Assembly: GCA_012517315.1 (NCBI GenBank)
Contig: JAAYVE010000055.1
Span: 62,001-126,000, forward strand
DNA from: Deltaproteobacteria bacterium
GTDB lineage: Bacteria > Desulfobacterota > Syntrophobacteria > Syntrophobacterales > Syntrophobacteraceae
Direction: 5' to 3'
Length of the DNA stretch: 64,000 nt
The position numbers and the translations under genes were made by a program. The stretch's first letter is position 1; each line of letters starts with the position of its first letter. Under the pieces are notes generated by a model. The model was given only the letters and a program-made list of their open reading frames with translations, ran no database searches and was not told the DNA's origin. This document shows, piece by piece, positions 33,547 to 42,780 of the stretch.

Positions 33547-35238
33547 ATGAACATTCTTCACGAGGAAGGGATTTGTAGAAAACCGTGGAGGGACCGGTTA
33601 CCTTTCGGCGAGGGTGAGTCTGGGCGTCGCGCCCGTGATTCCAGGCCCCTCTTCGAGATTCGATCCCTCGTTTATCGATACCCCGACGGGCTGACGGCCC
33701 TGAAGGGAATCGACCTCACCCTGTTGCCAGGGGACCGTGTTGCCCTTGTGGGTCAAAATGGAGCCGGCAAGACCACGCTGGTGAAGCACCTGAACGGGCT
33801 CGCGAAGCCCAGCGAGGGAGTGGTCCGATATAAAGGCGATGTTCTTGAAGGCCCTCATCTCAGGACCGCACGCCTGGAGATCGGCATACTCTTCCAGGAT
33901 CCGGACGATCAGTTGTTCTCCAACACTCTGGACGAAGACGTGGCTTTCGGCCCCTTGAACCAAGGTCTCAGGAGCAGGGAGGTGGAAGAGCGCGTTTTGA
34001 GCGCTTTGAAGAAAGTGGGCCTGGAACAGTTCCGCTACCGCCCTCCGCATTTCCTGAGCTTCGGGCAGAAAAAGCGGGCCGCACTCGCCACCATTCTCGC
34101 CATGGAGCCGCAGGTTCTCATCCTGGACGAGCCCACAGCCAACCTGGACCCGAAGCAGGAAAAGCTCTTTCAGGATCTCATCTCGGATTTCTCCGGGACC
34201 GTCATCTGCATCAGCCACGACCTGCCGTTTCTCTACGGACTTTGCCATCGGGCGGTCGTTTTGGAGAAAGGCAGGGTCCACCATGACTTCACCATGGAAG
34301 AACTGGTTGCCAGCCGGCCATATTTGAGAGACCACGGCCTGGACTTCACCTTCCGCCTGAGTTGCTGCCGCGACAATGGCGATCCTCCCTCGCGTGATCC
34401 TGTGCACACGGTCGATGCCTTAACGGTCAATTTCCCAAGGCCTTCAGGCAAAACGGAAGAACACGGAAAGGCCAACGGGCCGGAACCTCTCATCACACTC
34501 CGGGATTACTCTTACCGTTACCCGGACGGTACATGGGGTTTCAGGGACGTCTCCCTTGACGTGGCCACGGGGGAACGCATCGCCATCGTGGGAGAGAACG
34601 GGGCAGGAAAATCCACGCTTTTGTCCTGTCTTGCGGGGATTCTCGAAGGAAAAGGGGAATATTACATGGAAGGGAAGCCTGTGAGCGGAAAGGTGAGAAA
34701 ACACCTGTGGCGGTCCATCGGGATGGTTTTCCAGGACCCCACCGATCAGCTGTTCTGTCCTTCCTGCTGGGACGAGGTCGCTTTCGGTCCGCGGCAGCTC
34801 GGATTGCCCAAATCCCTGGTGGAAGCACGCGTGAAGGAATCCCTGGCGCTGGTGCGGCTCTCAGGGTTCGAGAACCGCGTCCCTCATCACCTCAGCGCCG
34901 GTGAACGGAAGCGGCTCGCCATCGCCGCCGTCCTCGCCATGAAACCGCAAGTGATGATCCTGGACGAACCCACCAGCAACCTGGACCCTCGAAGCGAAGA
35001 ACTCTTGTGTGACATCCTTCAGGAGATCCACACCACCACCCTGCTCATCAGCCACGACATCGACATCATCTCCCTGCTGTGCGACAGAACACTGGTCATG
35101 CATCACGGAAGGATCATTCGGGATTACTCCACAACGGATTTCATCCACGACGGACATCTCCTGACACTGAACGGACTCGATTACACCTACAAGAATGCTT
35201 GCTGCAGAGAAATCCTGAGACTACAGGGAGGTGCCTGA
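33547..35238 (+). CDS. Double-ATPase NikO/CbiO of the nickel/cobalt ECF transporter
   Basis: 563 residues with two complete ABC ATPase domains, which fits an ECF module needing two ATPases. First domain: Walker A GQNGAGKTT (~residue 75), Q-loop FQDPDDQLFSNT, signature LSFGQKKRA, Walker B VLILDEPTANLD, switch HD in CISHD. Second: GENGAGKST, FQDPTDQLFCPS, LSAGERKRL, VMILDEPTSNLD, LISHD. The FQDP-DQLF Q-loops are typical of CbiO. Start at 33547 lacks a clear ribosome site; internal starts could remove some of the 30 unmatched N-terminal residues. It is divergent from the nik operon. Confidence 0.92.
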   Translation: MNILHEEGICRKPWRDRLPFGEGESGRRARDSRPLFEIRSLVYRYPDGLTALKGIDLTLLPGDRVALVGQNGAGKTTLVKHLNGLAKPSEGVVRYKGDVLEGPHLRTARLEIGILFQDPDDQLFSNTLDEDVAFGPLNQGLRSREVEERVLSALKKVGLEQFRYRPPHFLSFGQKKRAALATILAMEPQVLILDEPTANLDPKQEKLFQDLISDFSGTVICISHDLPFLYGLCHRAVVLEKGRVHHDFTMEELVASRPYLRDHGLDFTFRLSCCRDNGDPPSRDPVHTVDALTVNFPRPSGKTEEHGKANGPEPLITLRDYSYRYPDGTWGFRDVSLDVATGERIAIVGENGAGKSTLLSCLAGILEGKGEYYMEGKPVSGKVRKHLWRSIGMVFQDPTDQLFCPSCWDEVAFGPRQLGLPKSLVEARVKESLALVRLSGFENRVPHHLSAGERKRLAIAAVLAMKPQVMILDEPTSNLDPRSEELLCDILQEIHTTTLLISHDIDIISLLCDRTLVMHHGRIIRDYSTTDFIHDGHLLTLNGLDYTYKNACCREILRLQGGA

Positions 35239-35591
35239 AGTTTCGCAACCCTTGGGCCAAGGCTGTGTGTCGGCAAAGGGTGGGCGGACTCCCGTGGGAA
35301 ACCTCGGGGGCTTGCAACGAGATAACGCAGCCGGAGCTGCAGCCTTGGACTCATGGGGGAAGCTCTCCCCCCCTTCCGCCATTCCAAGGGATGCAGGCAA
35401 AACCGCCGTTTCTCAGGGTCTTCGGGGACAGTCGAGGTCCGCGCCTTGTTGAATCGGATTCCGTCACCCAAGGTGGGGAGTCGCTTAACGGAGAGACTTT
35501 GGCGTCAACTCTCGCGTTTTACGCTCTGTGCGGGGAGGGTATCTGCTCACACACAGTGGTCCTAATGCAAACCAAGAAGGGAGAAGCTCTC
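35239..35591. other. Intergenic region before the His-rich protein gene
   Basis: About 350 bases. The open frame that runs through it into the His-rich gene has no ribosome site and shows no family resemblance. Contains short inverted repeats (for example GCAGCC/GGAGCTGC near 35325-35340) and no identified promoter. Nothing else seen. Confidence 0.35.
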
Positions 35592-35933
35592 ATGCATCAA
35601 CACCATTCGGGATCTAAGGGTCATCACCACGATCACCACCACGATCACGGGCATGACGCACATGAATATGACCATGAGCAGCCGGCAGCGAGAAAGCCGG
35701 TCGCCCTCTCCAAAAAAGAAAAGCTCATTCTGCGTATCCGCCATTCCATTCGTCACAACTCGGAACACGGCGACTCCTATAAAACCATGGCCAGGGAAGC
35801 GGAAGAACTAAGCGGCAACGAAGCCGCCCAACTCATCCTTTCCGCCGGGGAAATGACGGCCATCCAGAACGAGCGACTGGAAAAGGCGCTCCGCCTGCTC
35901 GAAGGGATCGATGATTCGGATGACCGGCCCTGA
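35592..35933 (+). CDS. Histidine-rich metal-binding small protein
   Basis: 113 residues. The N-terminus has about 13 His in the first 30 residues (HHHDHHHDHGHDAHEYDH), a likely Ni/Co/Zn-binding tail. The rest is a soluble helical region (LILRIRHSIRHNSEHGDSYKTMAREAEELS). The ATG at 35592 has GGGAG about eight bases before it; an in-frame ATG at 35566 is less likely. Downstream of the NikO/CbiO gene on the same strand, consistent with metal storage or chaperone activity for nickel. Confidence 0.75.
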   Translation: MHQHHSGSKGHHHDHHHDHGHDAHEYDHEQPAARKPVALSKKEKLILRIRHSIRHNSEHGDSYKTMAREAEELSGNEAAQLILSAGEMTAIQNERLEKALRLLEGIDDSDDRP

Positions 35934-36127
35934 GCGGCAGGAGCCTGGATCGACTGTTACCGCCTTTTCCCATCTGCCCCGTCACGTAGCCATCGCCCCT
36001 GTTCATTGTGGAAGAAGGGTCCCCTTGACCGCCGATGGGATCAGAAAGCCCGGCATGGGCGCGCCGGACAAGGTGCAACGTAAGCAACCCGGCAGCGTAC
36101 TGAAGGTATGGCAGGCGCCGGGACTCT

Positions 36128-36373
36128 TCACTTCGCACCTGCATCCCTGACCGCTCGATCGCTGGCTTCCAGGCGGACATCACCCAGGTTGCAGGTCGAT
36201 TTGGCCTTGTTCAACGGATTCCTTGAATATTCTTGAATGGCCGCCGCAGTGGGGTTCGGCTCCGAGGCCGTCCGGGACGGCCGTCCCGCGGAATCCTTTT
36301 CCCCGGAACAGGCCGGGGTCCCAACGATGAAGAACAGAAAAACGAGGATCAGGGTGAAGCTTTTTCGCGTCAT
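36128..36373 (-). CDS. Small hypothetical lipoprotein
   Basis: 81-residue protein from the ATG at 36373. Lipoprotein signal (FTLILVFLFFIVGTPAC) with lipobox GTPAC, then a short polar tail (EYSRNPLNKAKSTC). An AGAGG site lies eight bases upstream. No family recognised. Confidence 0.55.
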   Translation of the reverse strand: MTRKSFTLILVFLFFIVGTPACSGEKDSAGRPSRTASEPNPTAAAIQEYSRNPLNKAKSTCNLGDVRLEASDRAVRDAGAK

Positions 36374-36835
36374 GGCGGTACCCTCTCTAGCCCTTGGAAA
36401 GCGAGCGGAAAGCCGGGAAATCTCAACCGGCTGTTTCAACAGGGCGGGCAGGCCGTTGGTGCACCCCCCGTCGACACTCTGCCACGCCTGTTCATTCGTC
36501 TGCCGGGCCCATTTGCTTGAGTCCCCGGCCCTGTTTCTTTGATCCCTATTGTCTCAGGACGGAAGGGACCACACCCATGAATCGCTGCTTCCCTGACTTC
36601 CAGTCTCTGCCGCGTTCATGGGACGACAGGCATTTTGGGCCGAAAATCCGGCCCCGTAGAGAATCTGGGTTGACATCCCATGCCACCGGAAAGGTCGCAC
36701 AAGACATTCCGGCCTTCGGGTGCCGAAATCTCCCAACCGGCCACTCTGAGAAGAAGCGTCAACCTGACTGCGGCACGGAAACCGCGACCCATCTCCCTGC
36801 AGCCCTTTGCCGGCGGCGTGTGGTTTTGGGAAAAA
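36374..36835. other. Gap between small lipoprotein and cysteine-cluster gene
   Basis: About 460 bases. Several short open frames on both strands lack ribosome sites and homology signs. No RNA or repeat found. Confidence 0.35.
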
Positions 36836-37354
36836 TCATCCGTCCAACAAGGATTCGAGGAGAAGGCGGTTTTCCCTGATCTTTCCGAGCACACGGACAA
36901 TCTGCCGCTGTAACCTGGCTGATTCGCCCTGAAACAGGACCATCTGAGGTTCGCACAGAAACCAGACGCACACGTAAGGCCTTCGGGTTCGGGAAAGGGA
37001 GCAACCGCTCGAACGGAGGTAACGGCAGGCTTCATCGGCCGTTTTTCGGGTTTGTCCTGGAGGAAGCGGTTCCCCGCATGCAAGCAGGGTGATGAGATCC
37101 GTCCGGTTATAGAAAACGTTCCGTCCGTTGCAGCAGGGATCCTGGCAGGAGGGACAGGTTTCCCCGCAATAGCGTTCCATGATCGGGTCGAGCCACTCGA
37201 TGGCGGCCCTGATTTCCAACGCTTTCTTGTGAAAGCGGTGCATCCCCAAACCGTTCATGCGTTCCCGGAGACTCTCCCCCACCTGTTTCCATTCCCAGTC
37301 TCCACAGGGGAATCTATACAAGGAAGTCTCCTCGCTCCGGGCGGTCCGGTCCAT
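36836..37354 (-). CDS. YkgJ-type cysteine-cluster protein
   Basis: About 172 residues with cysteines grouped as in YkgJ family (zinc/iron-chelating) proteins: CGETCPSCQDPCC, then CRYLRSSGCSLS and PYVCVWFLC. Such proteins bind a metal cluster; their role is unknown. ATG 37354 (after GGAG eight bases) is used; TTG 37384 with AGGAAGG is an alternative. Confidence 0.75.
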   Translation of the reverse strand: MDRTARSEETSLYRFPCGDWEWKQVGESLRERMNGLGMHRFHKKALEIRAAIEWLDPIMERYCGETCPSCQDPCCNGRNVFYNRTDLITLLACGEPLPPGQTRKTADEACRYLRSSGCSLSRTRRPYVCVWFLCEPQMVLFQGESARLQRQIVRVLGKIRENRLLLESLLDG

Positions 37355-37705
37355 TTCCAACTCTCCGCAATTCTTCTCGGACAATGGACCTTCCTTTCAT
37401 CGGTCCTGCCTACAGCGTCCAACACCGACAACCGGCAGGAAACTCCATGGCCGATGAAGGCAATCCTCGGACTGCGCCATGACAAGAATAATCTTGCGGA
37501 TGGCAGTCCATTGTCGGTAATAATGGTTTTGTTCAAACATACTTCCCAAGGCCCATGTTTCCGGCGACCGGAGAAAATCCCGAAGTTTTGCATCCAGGCA
37601 ATCATCCCCATTGAGGAGCACGAGAACCGAACGACATGGGGGATGCCCGGAGGGGGATCCAGCCGCTCATTCATTTGTCGCCTTCCTCCAGCAGAAGGGA
37701 ACATC
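37355..37705. other. Divergent intergenic region
   Basis: About 350 bases separating two divergent genes. A small perfect hairpin CAAGA-ATAA-TCTTG lies near 37487-37500. No clear promoter consensus seen, though expression of both flanking genes must start here. Confidence 0.35.
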
Positions 37706-38476
37706 ATGGCAATCTGCCCTAACTGCGGTCATGAATTCGAACCGGAGGAGCAACCTTCGGTCCCCTTCGATGAACCCGTTCGCGAGGACGCGGGCGTCGA
37801 AGCGACATCCGATGCCGCCTTGTACCTGATGCGCAAGGCGAGGAGAAGGAAAGCCCTCTTCGCCGGCGGCGTCGCAGGAGGCGTTTTCGTTTTGGTGCTC
37901 GTCATCGCACTGGCTTTTCTGATACAGGGCGGCAGCGACAAGCCCGCCAAGCTGGTGAAAAAGATTGAGAAAGAAAGAGCCGGTGGACCGGACGCAGTAA
38001 ACATTTCCAATGCCTTAGAGGCTTTCTTTAAGGTGAGGGCAACTGCGGTGCCCGCTGCGACTTTTTCCGATTACAGCAAGGATTTGAACAACGCGATCAT
38101 CGAACTGAACGCTCTACCCGCCGAATCGGCCAAGGTTGAAAAACTTCGAATCATCGGGCAGCACTACCAGACGGCCAAGGACATTTGGATCGGCACCATC
38201 CTCATGGAGAGCACACCTCTGGCAACCTTGGAGGAGAAGACTCTATCAGCCCTCAGTCTACTCAACCTGATCGATCCCTCCACCGGCAACTGCAAAAAAG
38301 AACTGGACAAGAAAGATGGACCGCTCTGCTCCTCGCTCGCGGCTTTCCACGTATGGAAGCAGAAGGGCACTCACGCGGCCAAAGATGACAAGGCCCGGAT
38401 CCGAGAGCGCCTGGACCCGATACGTTTCGAATTGTGGAAGAAGGCCTCCGACCTGTTGGACGCATTGGAGCCCTGA
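37706..38476 (+). CDS. Zinc-ribbon plus transmembrane hypothetical protein
   Basis: 256 residues. The start has a one-sided zinc-ribbon motif (MAICPNCGHEFEPEE), then a basic region and one membrane helix (FAGGVAGGVFVLVLVIALAFLI, residues ~52-73). The remainder is a soluble helical domain likely outside the cytoplasm (LRIIGQHYQTAKDIWIGTIL). Function unknown. The ATG at 37706 has a GAAGGGA site; the frame is open far upstream but that part is not coding. Confidence 0.65.
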   Translation: MAICPNCGHEFEPEEQPSVPFDEPVREDAGVEATSDAALYLMRKARRRKALFAGGVAGGVFVLVLVIALAFLIQGGSDKPAKLVKKIEKERAGGPDAVNISNALEAFFKVRATAVPAATFSDYSKDLNNAIIELNALPAESAKVEKLRIIGQHYQTAKDIWIGTILMESTPLATLEEKTLSALSLLNLIDPSTGNCKKELDKKDGPLCSSLAAFHVWKQKGTHAAKDDKARIRERLDPIRFELWKKASDLLDALEP

Positions 38477-38565
38477 CCTTGATCCAGCGGTGAATGCAGA
38501 AGGACGGGACGATTGCCTCGCTCGTCCCGTCACCCTCTCTGAGGTCCCGACCCGCTGCCGAGTCC

Positions 38566-39342
38566 TCAGGGATCCGTTTGTTTCTGGAGGGCTCCGTCGG
38601 TCACGGAAGAAGGCAGGTGTGCAGGCTGCAGTTGCTGATCCAGCCGTTTTTTTTCGAGACGGTATTGATAGTCCATCATCCTTCTTGAGAGGCGGTAGCG
38701 AAGATAGACCGCCCAGCTTGCGAAGCCGGCGAGGAAAATCGCCGAACCAAGGACCAGCCACCCGCTGTCTTTCACTGCAGCCGTGCTGAAAAGCAGCACT
38801 TCACCGAAAAAGTTGGGAACCATCCAGAAAGAAAGGGCAAGGGCGGAGACGATCACCCCCACCATGAAAACGGAGGAACTGCGTAGGAAAAGGGACCACG
38901 AAATGAGCATGGGGGTTCTTCCGTAGATCACGGGATAATCGCCCCGATCCACCGGGTCCGTGCCCTGGAGGAGCGTCACATACACCTTCACCAGGTAAGC
39001 AATAAGGAGCATCAGGGCCGTGGGCACGCCGACGGACGCGGACACCCAGGCACGCACGGGGAAAGGTGTCTTCACCGTCTTGACCTGGACGTCATAATTG
39101 CTCAAGTCCCCGTATTTTCTTTCGAAGTAGGAAAAGTTGATATGGGACAAAGTGGTTCCTGCAACATCGTAGACGATTTTTCCACTCTTGTCTCGGACTT
39201 CGATTCGCGAACGTTCCCCGGAAGAGGCTGCAAAGATCACGAAGATGAGGATTTCGAGGGCGAGAAATATGAGAACGCTGATTCCCAGGGCAATGAGCAT
39301 GTTTTTCTTTCCCTGGAACACATCTTGAAGACTGAGTCTCAT
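38566..39342 (-). CDS. Hypothetical four-span membrane protein
   Basis: 258 residues from the ATG at 39342 (CAGGAG site). Helices: LIALGISVLIFLALEILIFVIF near residue 18, VGVPTALMLLIAYLVKVYV, SVFMVGVIVSALALSFWM and SGWLVLGSAIFLAGFASWAVYL, with a ~70-residue extracytoplasmic loop after the first helix (RSRIEVRDKSGKIVYDV). A charged cytoplasmic C-terminus follows (RMMDYQYRLEKKRLDQQL). No family recognised. Confidence 0.65.
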   Translation of the reverse strand: MRLSLQDVFQGKKNMLIALGISVLIFLALEILIFVIFAASSGERSRIEVRDKSGKIVYDVAGTTLSHINFSYFERKYGDLSNYDVQVKTVKTPFPVRAWVSASVGVPTALMLLIAYLVKVYVTLLQGTDPVDRGDYPVIYGRTPMLISWSLFLRSSSVFMVGVIVSALALSFWMVPNFFGEVLLFSTAAVKDSGWLVLGSAIFLAGFASWAVYLRYRLSRRMMDYQYRLEKKRLDQQLQPAHLPSSVTDGALQKQTDP

Positions 39343-39739
39343 CTTTGCTCCTGTTGTTCGATCCCTCAACGGTCGCTCCTCCAGACTCAGACATGGGCGT
39401 CACTTGAAACACAGACTCAAACCGGCCGGCCGGGCTCTTCTCACCCCCAAGACCCTTCGGATTTGGCGCCGCCATGGAGTCGTCTTCTACAGAGAAGTCA
39501 CCGTGACCGCCGGCAACAACAACCCCTGGGGGAAAAGAGACGAAAAGACACCACCTTATAACACTCCCATCAGCCTTTGAGCAACCTTGTGAAACCGGCA
39601 GGAGACTCTGATCCGAGGAACGATTCGGCCGGAAGGCCCGGCGATTGGGGCCGATGGGATTCAGAAAGGGAGGCTGGCAACAGCACCGTTATGACAGGAC
39701 TCCTGTTCCGGCGTCGTGATCCCGCGGAGAGTTTTACTC
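39343..39739. other. Divergent intergenic region before the PabB-PabC gene
   Basis: About 400 bases with no supported gene. The short open frames on the two strands have no ribosome sites. No regulatory motif recognised. Confidence 0.35.
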
Positions 39740-41584
39740 ATGGCATCTGACGGGGAAGCAAAGAAAGGGGGGAAGGTGTTCGTCCAGGATGCCGCGCACC
39801 GGCGCTGGCTCCTCTTCTACAACCCCCGTTTCGTTGTCCAGGCGGACTGCTCGGAGCAAGTGCTCACTGCTTTGGATCAAGTTGAGCGGTGCGTGGATAC
39901 CGAGGGTCTCTACGCCGCTGGTTTCATCAGCTATGAGGCGGCTCCTGCCTTCGATACGGCCCTGGAAGTCCGGGAAGCCGCGGATTTTCCCCTGCCTTGG
40001 TTCGGGTTGTTCGAAAGACCCGGTATTGCCGGAGGTCCGCCCCCTTCCGCCGCCGAATGCTCCATAGCCGAGTGGGTCCCGTCTATCGACCGGGAAACTT
40101 ACAACTGCGCCATCCGTCGCATCAAGGAACTCATTGCGGCTGGAGAGACCTACCAGGTCAACTTCACCATGCGGCTGAGGTCGGCTTTCCGCGGCGACCC
40201 CATGGCACTTTTCCATCGTCTTGTTCAGGCACAGCGCGCGGATTATGCCGCTTTCGTCGACACGGGGCGTTTCGCCTTGTGTTCCGCTTCTCCCGAACTC
40301 TTTTTCCACCTGAACGGCGATCGCCTCACTTCCCTGCCCATGAAGGGAACCGCCGCCCGCGGCCGATGGTTCGAAGAAGACCTTGCACAGGCCCAATGGC
40401 TCCGGGATTCCGTCAAGAACAGGGCGGAAAACGTGATGATCGTGGACATGGTGCGCAATGACATGGGGCGCATCGCCAAGGTGGGAACCGTCCGCGTTCC
40501 CCGCCTTTTTCACGTGGAGCGATATCCCACCCTCTGGCAGATGACTTCTACGGTCAAGGCCGTGACAACGGCCCCTTTCTCCCAAATCCTCAAGGCCCTC
40601 TTCCCCTGCGCATCCATAACCGGGGCGCCGAAACCCCGCACCATGCATATCATTGCACAACTGGAGACGACTCCCAGAAAAGTCTATACGGGTTGCATCG
40701 GTTTTCTTGCCCCACGTCGCCGGGCGCTTTTCAACGTGGCCATCCGCACAGTCATCGTGGACAGGGACGCCGAAATCGGGGAGTACGGGGTAGGGGGAGG
40801 AATCGTGTGGGATTCCCAGACGGGCGACGAGTTCGAAGAGTGCCGCATCAAGGCGCAGGTACTGACGGCGAAACAACCCTCCTTTGAGCTGGTGGAAACC
40901 CTTTTGTGGGAGGAAAAAAGCGGCTTCTTTCTCCTCGAATACCATCTGCAGAGAATGGAGGGCTCCGCCCAATACTTCCAGTTCCCCTTTGATCGGGAAA
41001 AGGCCCTTGCAAAGCTCCGTCACCTTGAAAACCGATTGTCCCCCGGGACCCAGAAAATCCGCCTGCTTCTCGCCCGAGACGGATCCATCAAGTGCTTGTC
41101 CAGCGCCATCGCACAGAGCCTTCCTGGGGAAGTCCTTCAATTGGGCATCGCAGCAAGGCCCGTTCATTCGGGAAACGTCTTCCTTTACCACAAGACGACT
41201 CATCGAGACGCTTATGACAATGCCTTGAAAGACCGCCCCCAATGTGACGATGTCCTCCTTTGGAATGAACGGGAACAAATCACGGAATCGACCATAGCCA
41301 ACGTGGTGATTCGGCATGGAGGGCGATGGATCACCCCGCCGGTTTCCTGTGGTCTGCTTCCCGGTACTTTTCGGGCCTGGCTTCTGGACAGGGGCAAAAT
41401 CCATGAAAGCCCCGTCACTTTCAACATGCTGGAGGAAGCAGAGAGAATATACCTCGTGAATTCCGTTCGAAAATGGAGGGAGGCCAGACTTGTCGCCCCG
41501 GTCGAGCCGGCGTCACAGGTCTCAAGCCACTCCGCGAGGGCATCAAGGCAGGCGGCGTCATGCACAAGGGAGGATGAAAGATGA
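39740..41584 (+). CDS. pabB: PabB-PabC fusion: aminodeoxychorismate synthase I + lyase
   Basis: 614-residue bifunctional enzyme of the folate p-aminobenzoate branch. Residues ~1-390 are the chorismate-binding PabB part: GETYQVNFTMRLRS, MKGTAARGRW, MIVDMVRNDMGRIAKVG, PCASITGAPKPRTM and GGGIVWDSQ. Residues ~400-614 are an aminotransferase class IV (PabC) lyase with the PLP lysine region YHKTTHRDAYDN and NEREQITESTIANVV. The ATG at 39740 has GGAG 10 bases upstream; GTG 39716 is alternative. The amidotransferase partner PabA is not in the window. Its stop overlaps the next gene by ATGA. Confidence 0.93.
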   Translation: MASDGEAKKGGKVFVQDAAHRRWLLFYNPRFVVQADCSEQVLTALDQVERCVDTEGLYAAGFISYEAAPAFDTALEVREAADFPLPWFGLFERPGIAGGPPPSAAECSIAEWVPSIDRETYNCAIRRIKELIAAGETYQVNFTMRLRSAFRGDPMALFHRLVQAQRADYAAFVDTGRFALCSASPELFFHLNGDRLTSLPMKGTAARGRWFEEDLAQAQWLRDSVKNRAENVMIVDMVRNDMGRIAKVGTVRVPRLFHVERYPTLWQMTSTVKAVTTAPFSQILKALFPCASITGAPKPRTMHIIAQLETTPRKVYTGCIGFLAPRRRALFNVAIRTVIVDRDAEIGEYGVGGGIVWDSQTGDEFEECRIKAQVLTAKQPSFELVETLLWEEKSGFFLLEYHLQRMEGSAQYFQFPFDREKALAKLRHLENRLSPGTQKIRLLLARDGSIKCLSSAIAQSLPGEVLQLGIAARPVHSGNVFLYHKTTHRDAYDNALKDRPQCDDVLLWNEREQITESTIANVVIRHGGRWITPPVSCGLLPGTFRAWLLDRGKIHESPVTFNMLEEAERIYLVNSVRKWREARLVAPVEPASQVSSHSARASRQAASCTREDER

Positions 41585-42366
41585 AAACCCTGCTCAAGGT
41601 ACTTGCTGTTCTGGCATCTTTGGGGATTCTGGGCCTCTTGCTGGCCCTCTTCCTCACGTCGGGTCTCACCGACACGGCAGACAAGTTCTTCACCGCAATC
41701 CGTTCAAAGCAGTACCAAGTGGCCTACGGGCTGCTTTCCGAGGACTTCAGGAGTTCAACCTCTTACGAGGAATTCATTGCGTTCCTCAACAAGAATGCGC
41801 TGCTGGGCTACAAGGAAGCATCCTGGACCAACCGCTCCTCGTCGGGAAGCAAAGGGGAACTCGATGGGACCGTCACCACTGAAACGGGCGGAACCATCCC
41901 TGTCAAGCTGAGTATGGTGAAGGAAAACAACTCCTGGCGGATCTATTCCATCCAGAAAGTCAGGTCGGGAATTCTGGCCGACGACGCAACCGAGGGTTCA
42001 TCCGGCGCCTTGGATCATGTCGCCCTGGTGCGCGGCAGCATGAGAGATTTTGCGGAAGCCGTCATGGCCAAGGACTTCACCGAATTTCACCGCAAGATTT
42101 CTCAATTGTGGCAGCGCCAGATCACTCCAGAAGAATTCAACCGGATATTCAAAGGGTTCATTGACGCGAACCTGGATCTTCTCTTCCTCGACAACTACGT
42201 TCCCGTGTTCGAGAAGTCGCCTGAGATCGATGAGCACGGCGTGCTCTCTATAAAGGGATACTATCCCACAAAACCCTCGAGGGTCATGTTCGACTTCGGC
42301 TACATCCGGGAAGGAAAAGCCTGGAGGCTTGTGAAAACCAACATCAATATCAAGCCCGTGGACTGA
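41581..42366 (+). CDS. Membrane-anchored protein with two NTF2-like domains
   Basis: 261 residues. One N-terminal membrane anchor (VLAVLASLGILGLLLALFL), then two apparently repeated NTF2/SnoaL-like units: TADKFFTAIRSKQYQVAYGLLSEDFRSS and LWQRQITPEEFNRIFKGFID, each ending in a beta-strand segment with Trp. Function unknown. It overlaps the pabB-pabC stop (ATGA), so it is translationally coupled to it, though no metabolic link is evident. Confidence 0.6.
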   Translation: MKTLLKVLAVLASLGILGLLLALFLTSGLTDTADKFFTAIRSKQYQVAYGLLSEDFRSSTSYEEFIAFLNKNALLGYKEASWTNRSSSGSKGELDGTVTTETGGTIPVKLSMVKENNSWRIYSIQKVRSGILADDATEGSSGALDHVALVRGSMRDFAEAVMAKDFTEFHRKISQLWQRQITPEEFNRIFKGFIDANLDLLFLDNYVPVFEKSPEIDEHGVLSIKGYYPTKPSRVMFDFGYIREGKAWRLVKTNINIKPVD

Positions 42367-42780
42367 TTTCAGACGGGGGCGGCGGTCCGACGGAAACCGC
42401 TCAGGTGAGGGCACCTCCGCGAGCATCCCCACTCGGAAGGAATGGTATCGGTTCTGAAGCGGGCTTCGGGGGGGGTGCTTTCCATTTCTCCCGTGACCCG
42501 TTTTGAGAGGGATGGACAGTAGGTTGCATTCAAGGTGAGATACGGCTCCAAGTTCCACAATGCCGAGGGTTGACGCTCTGTCGCGGGGGGAGCTTTCAGG
42601 GCATGTCTGCCTATGTTGAATGGATACCTGTGGGCAGAATGGGCCATTCAGTTTTCGCGGTGATTTCCACGTGCATCCGGTGCCGGTCTTTTTCCCCATA
42701 CGTGATACGTTGGGCTCCAGGCAGGAATCCGGGCCACACCTTGATCTGACACCAAAGGGGGGAAAATGGGGGAGGCCGCA
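42367..42780. other. Gap after the NTF2-like gene
   Basis: About 410 bases between convergent genes. Open frames on either strand are without ribosome sites. No terminator-like hairpin with a T run was found. Nothing else seen. Confidence 0.35.

Noticed and set aside
35079-35591. Long in-frame extension upstream of the His-rich protein.
   Set aside because: Overlaps the end of the NikO gene, has no ribosome site, and a strong site favours ATG 35592.
39734-41404. 556-codon minus-strand frame opposite PabB-PabC.
   Set aside because: Antisense shadow of a well-supported enzyme gene.
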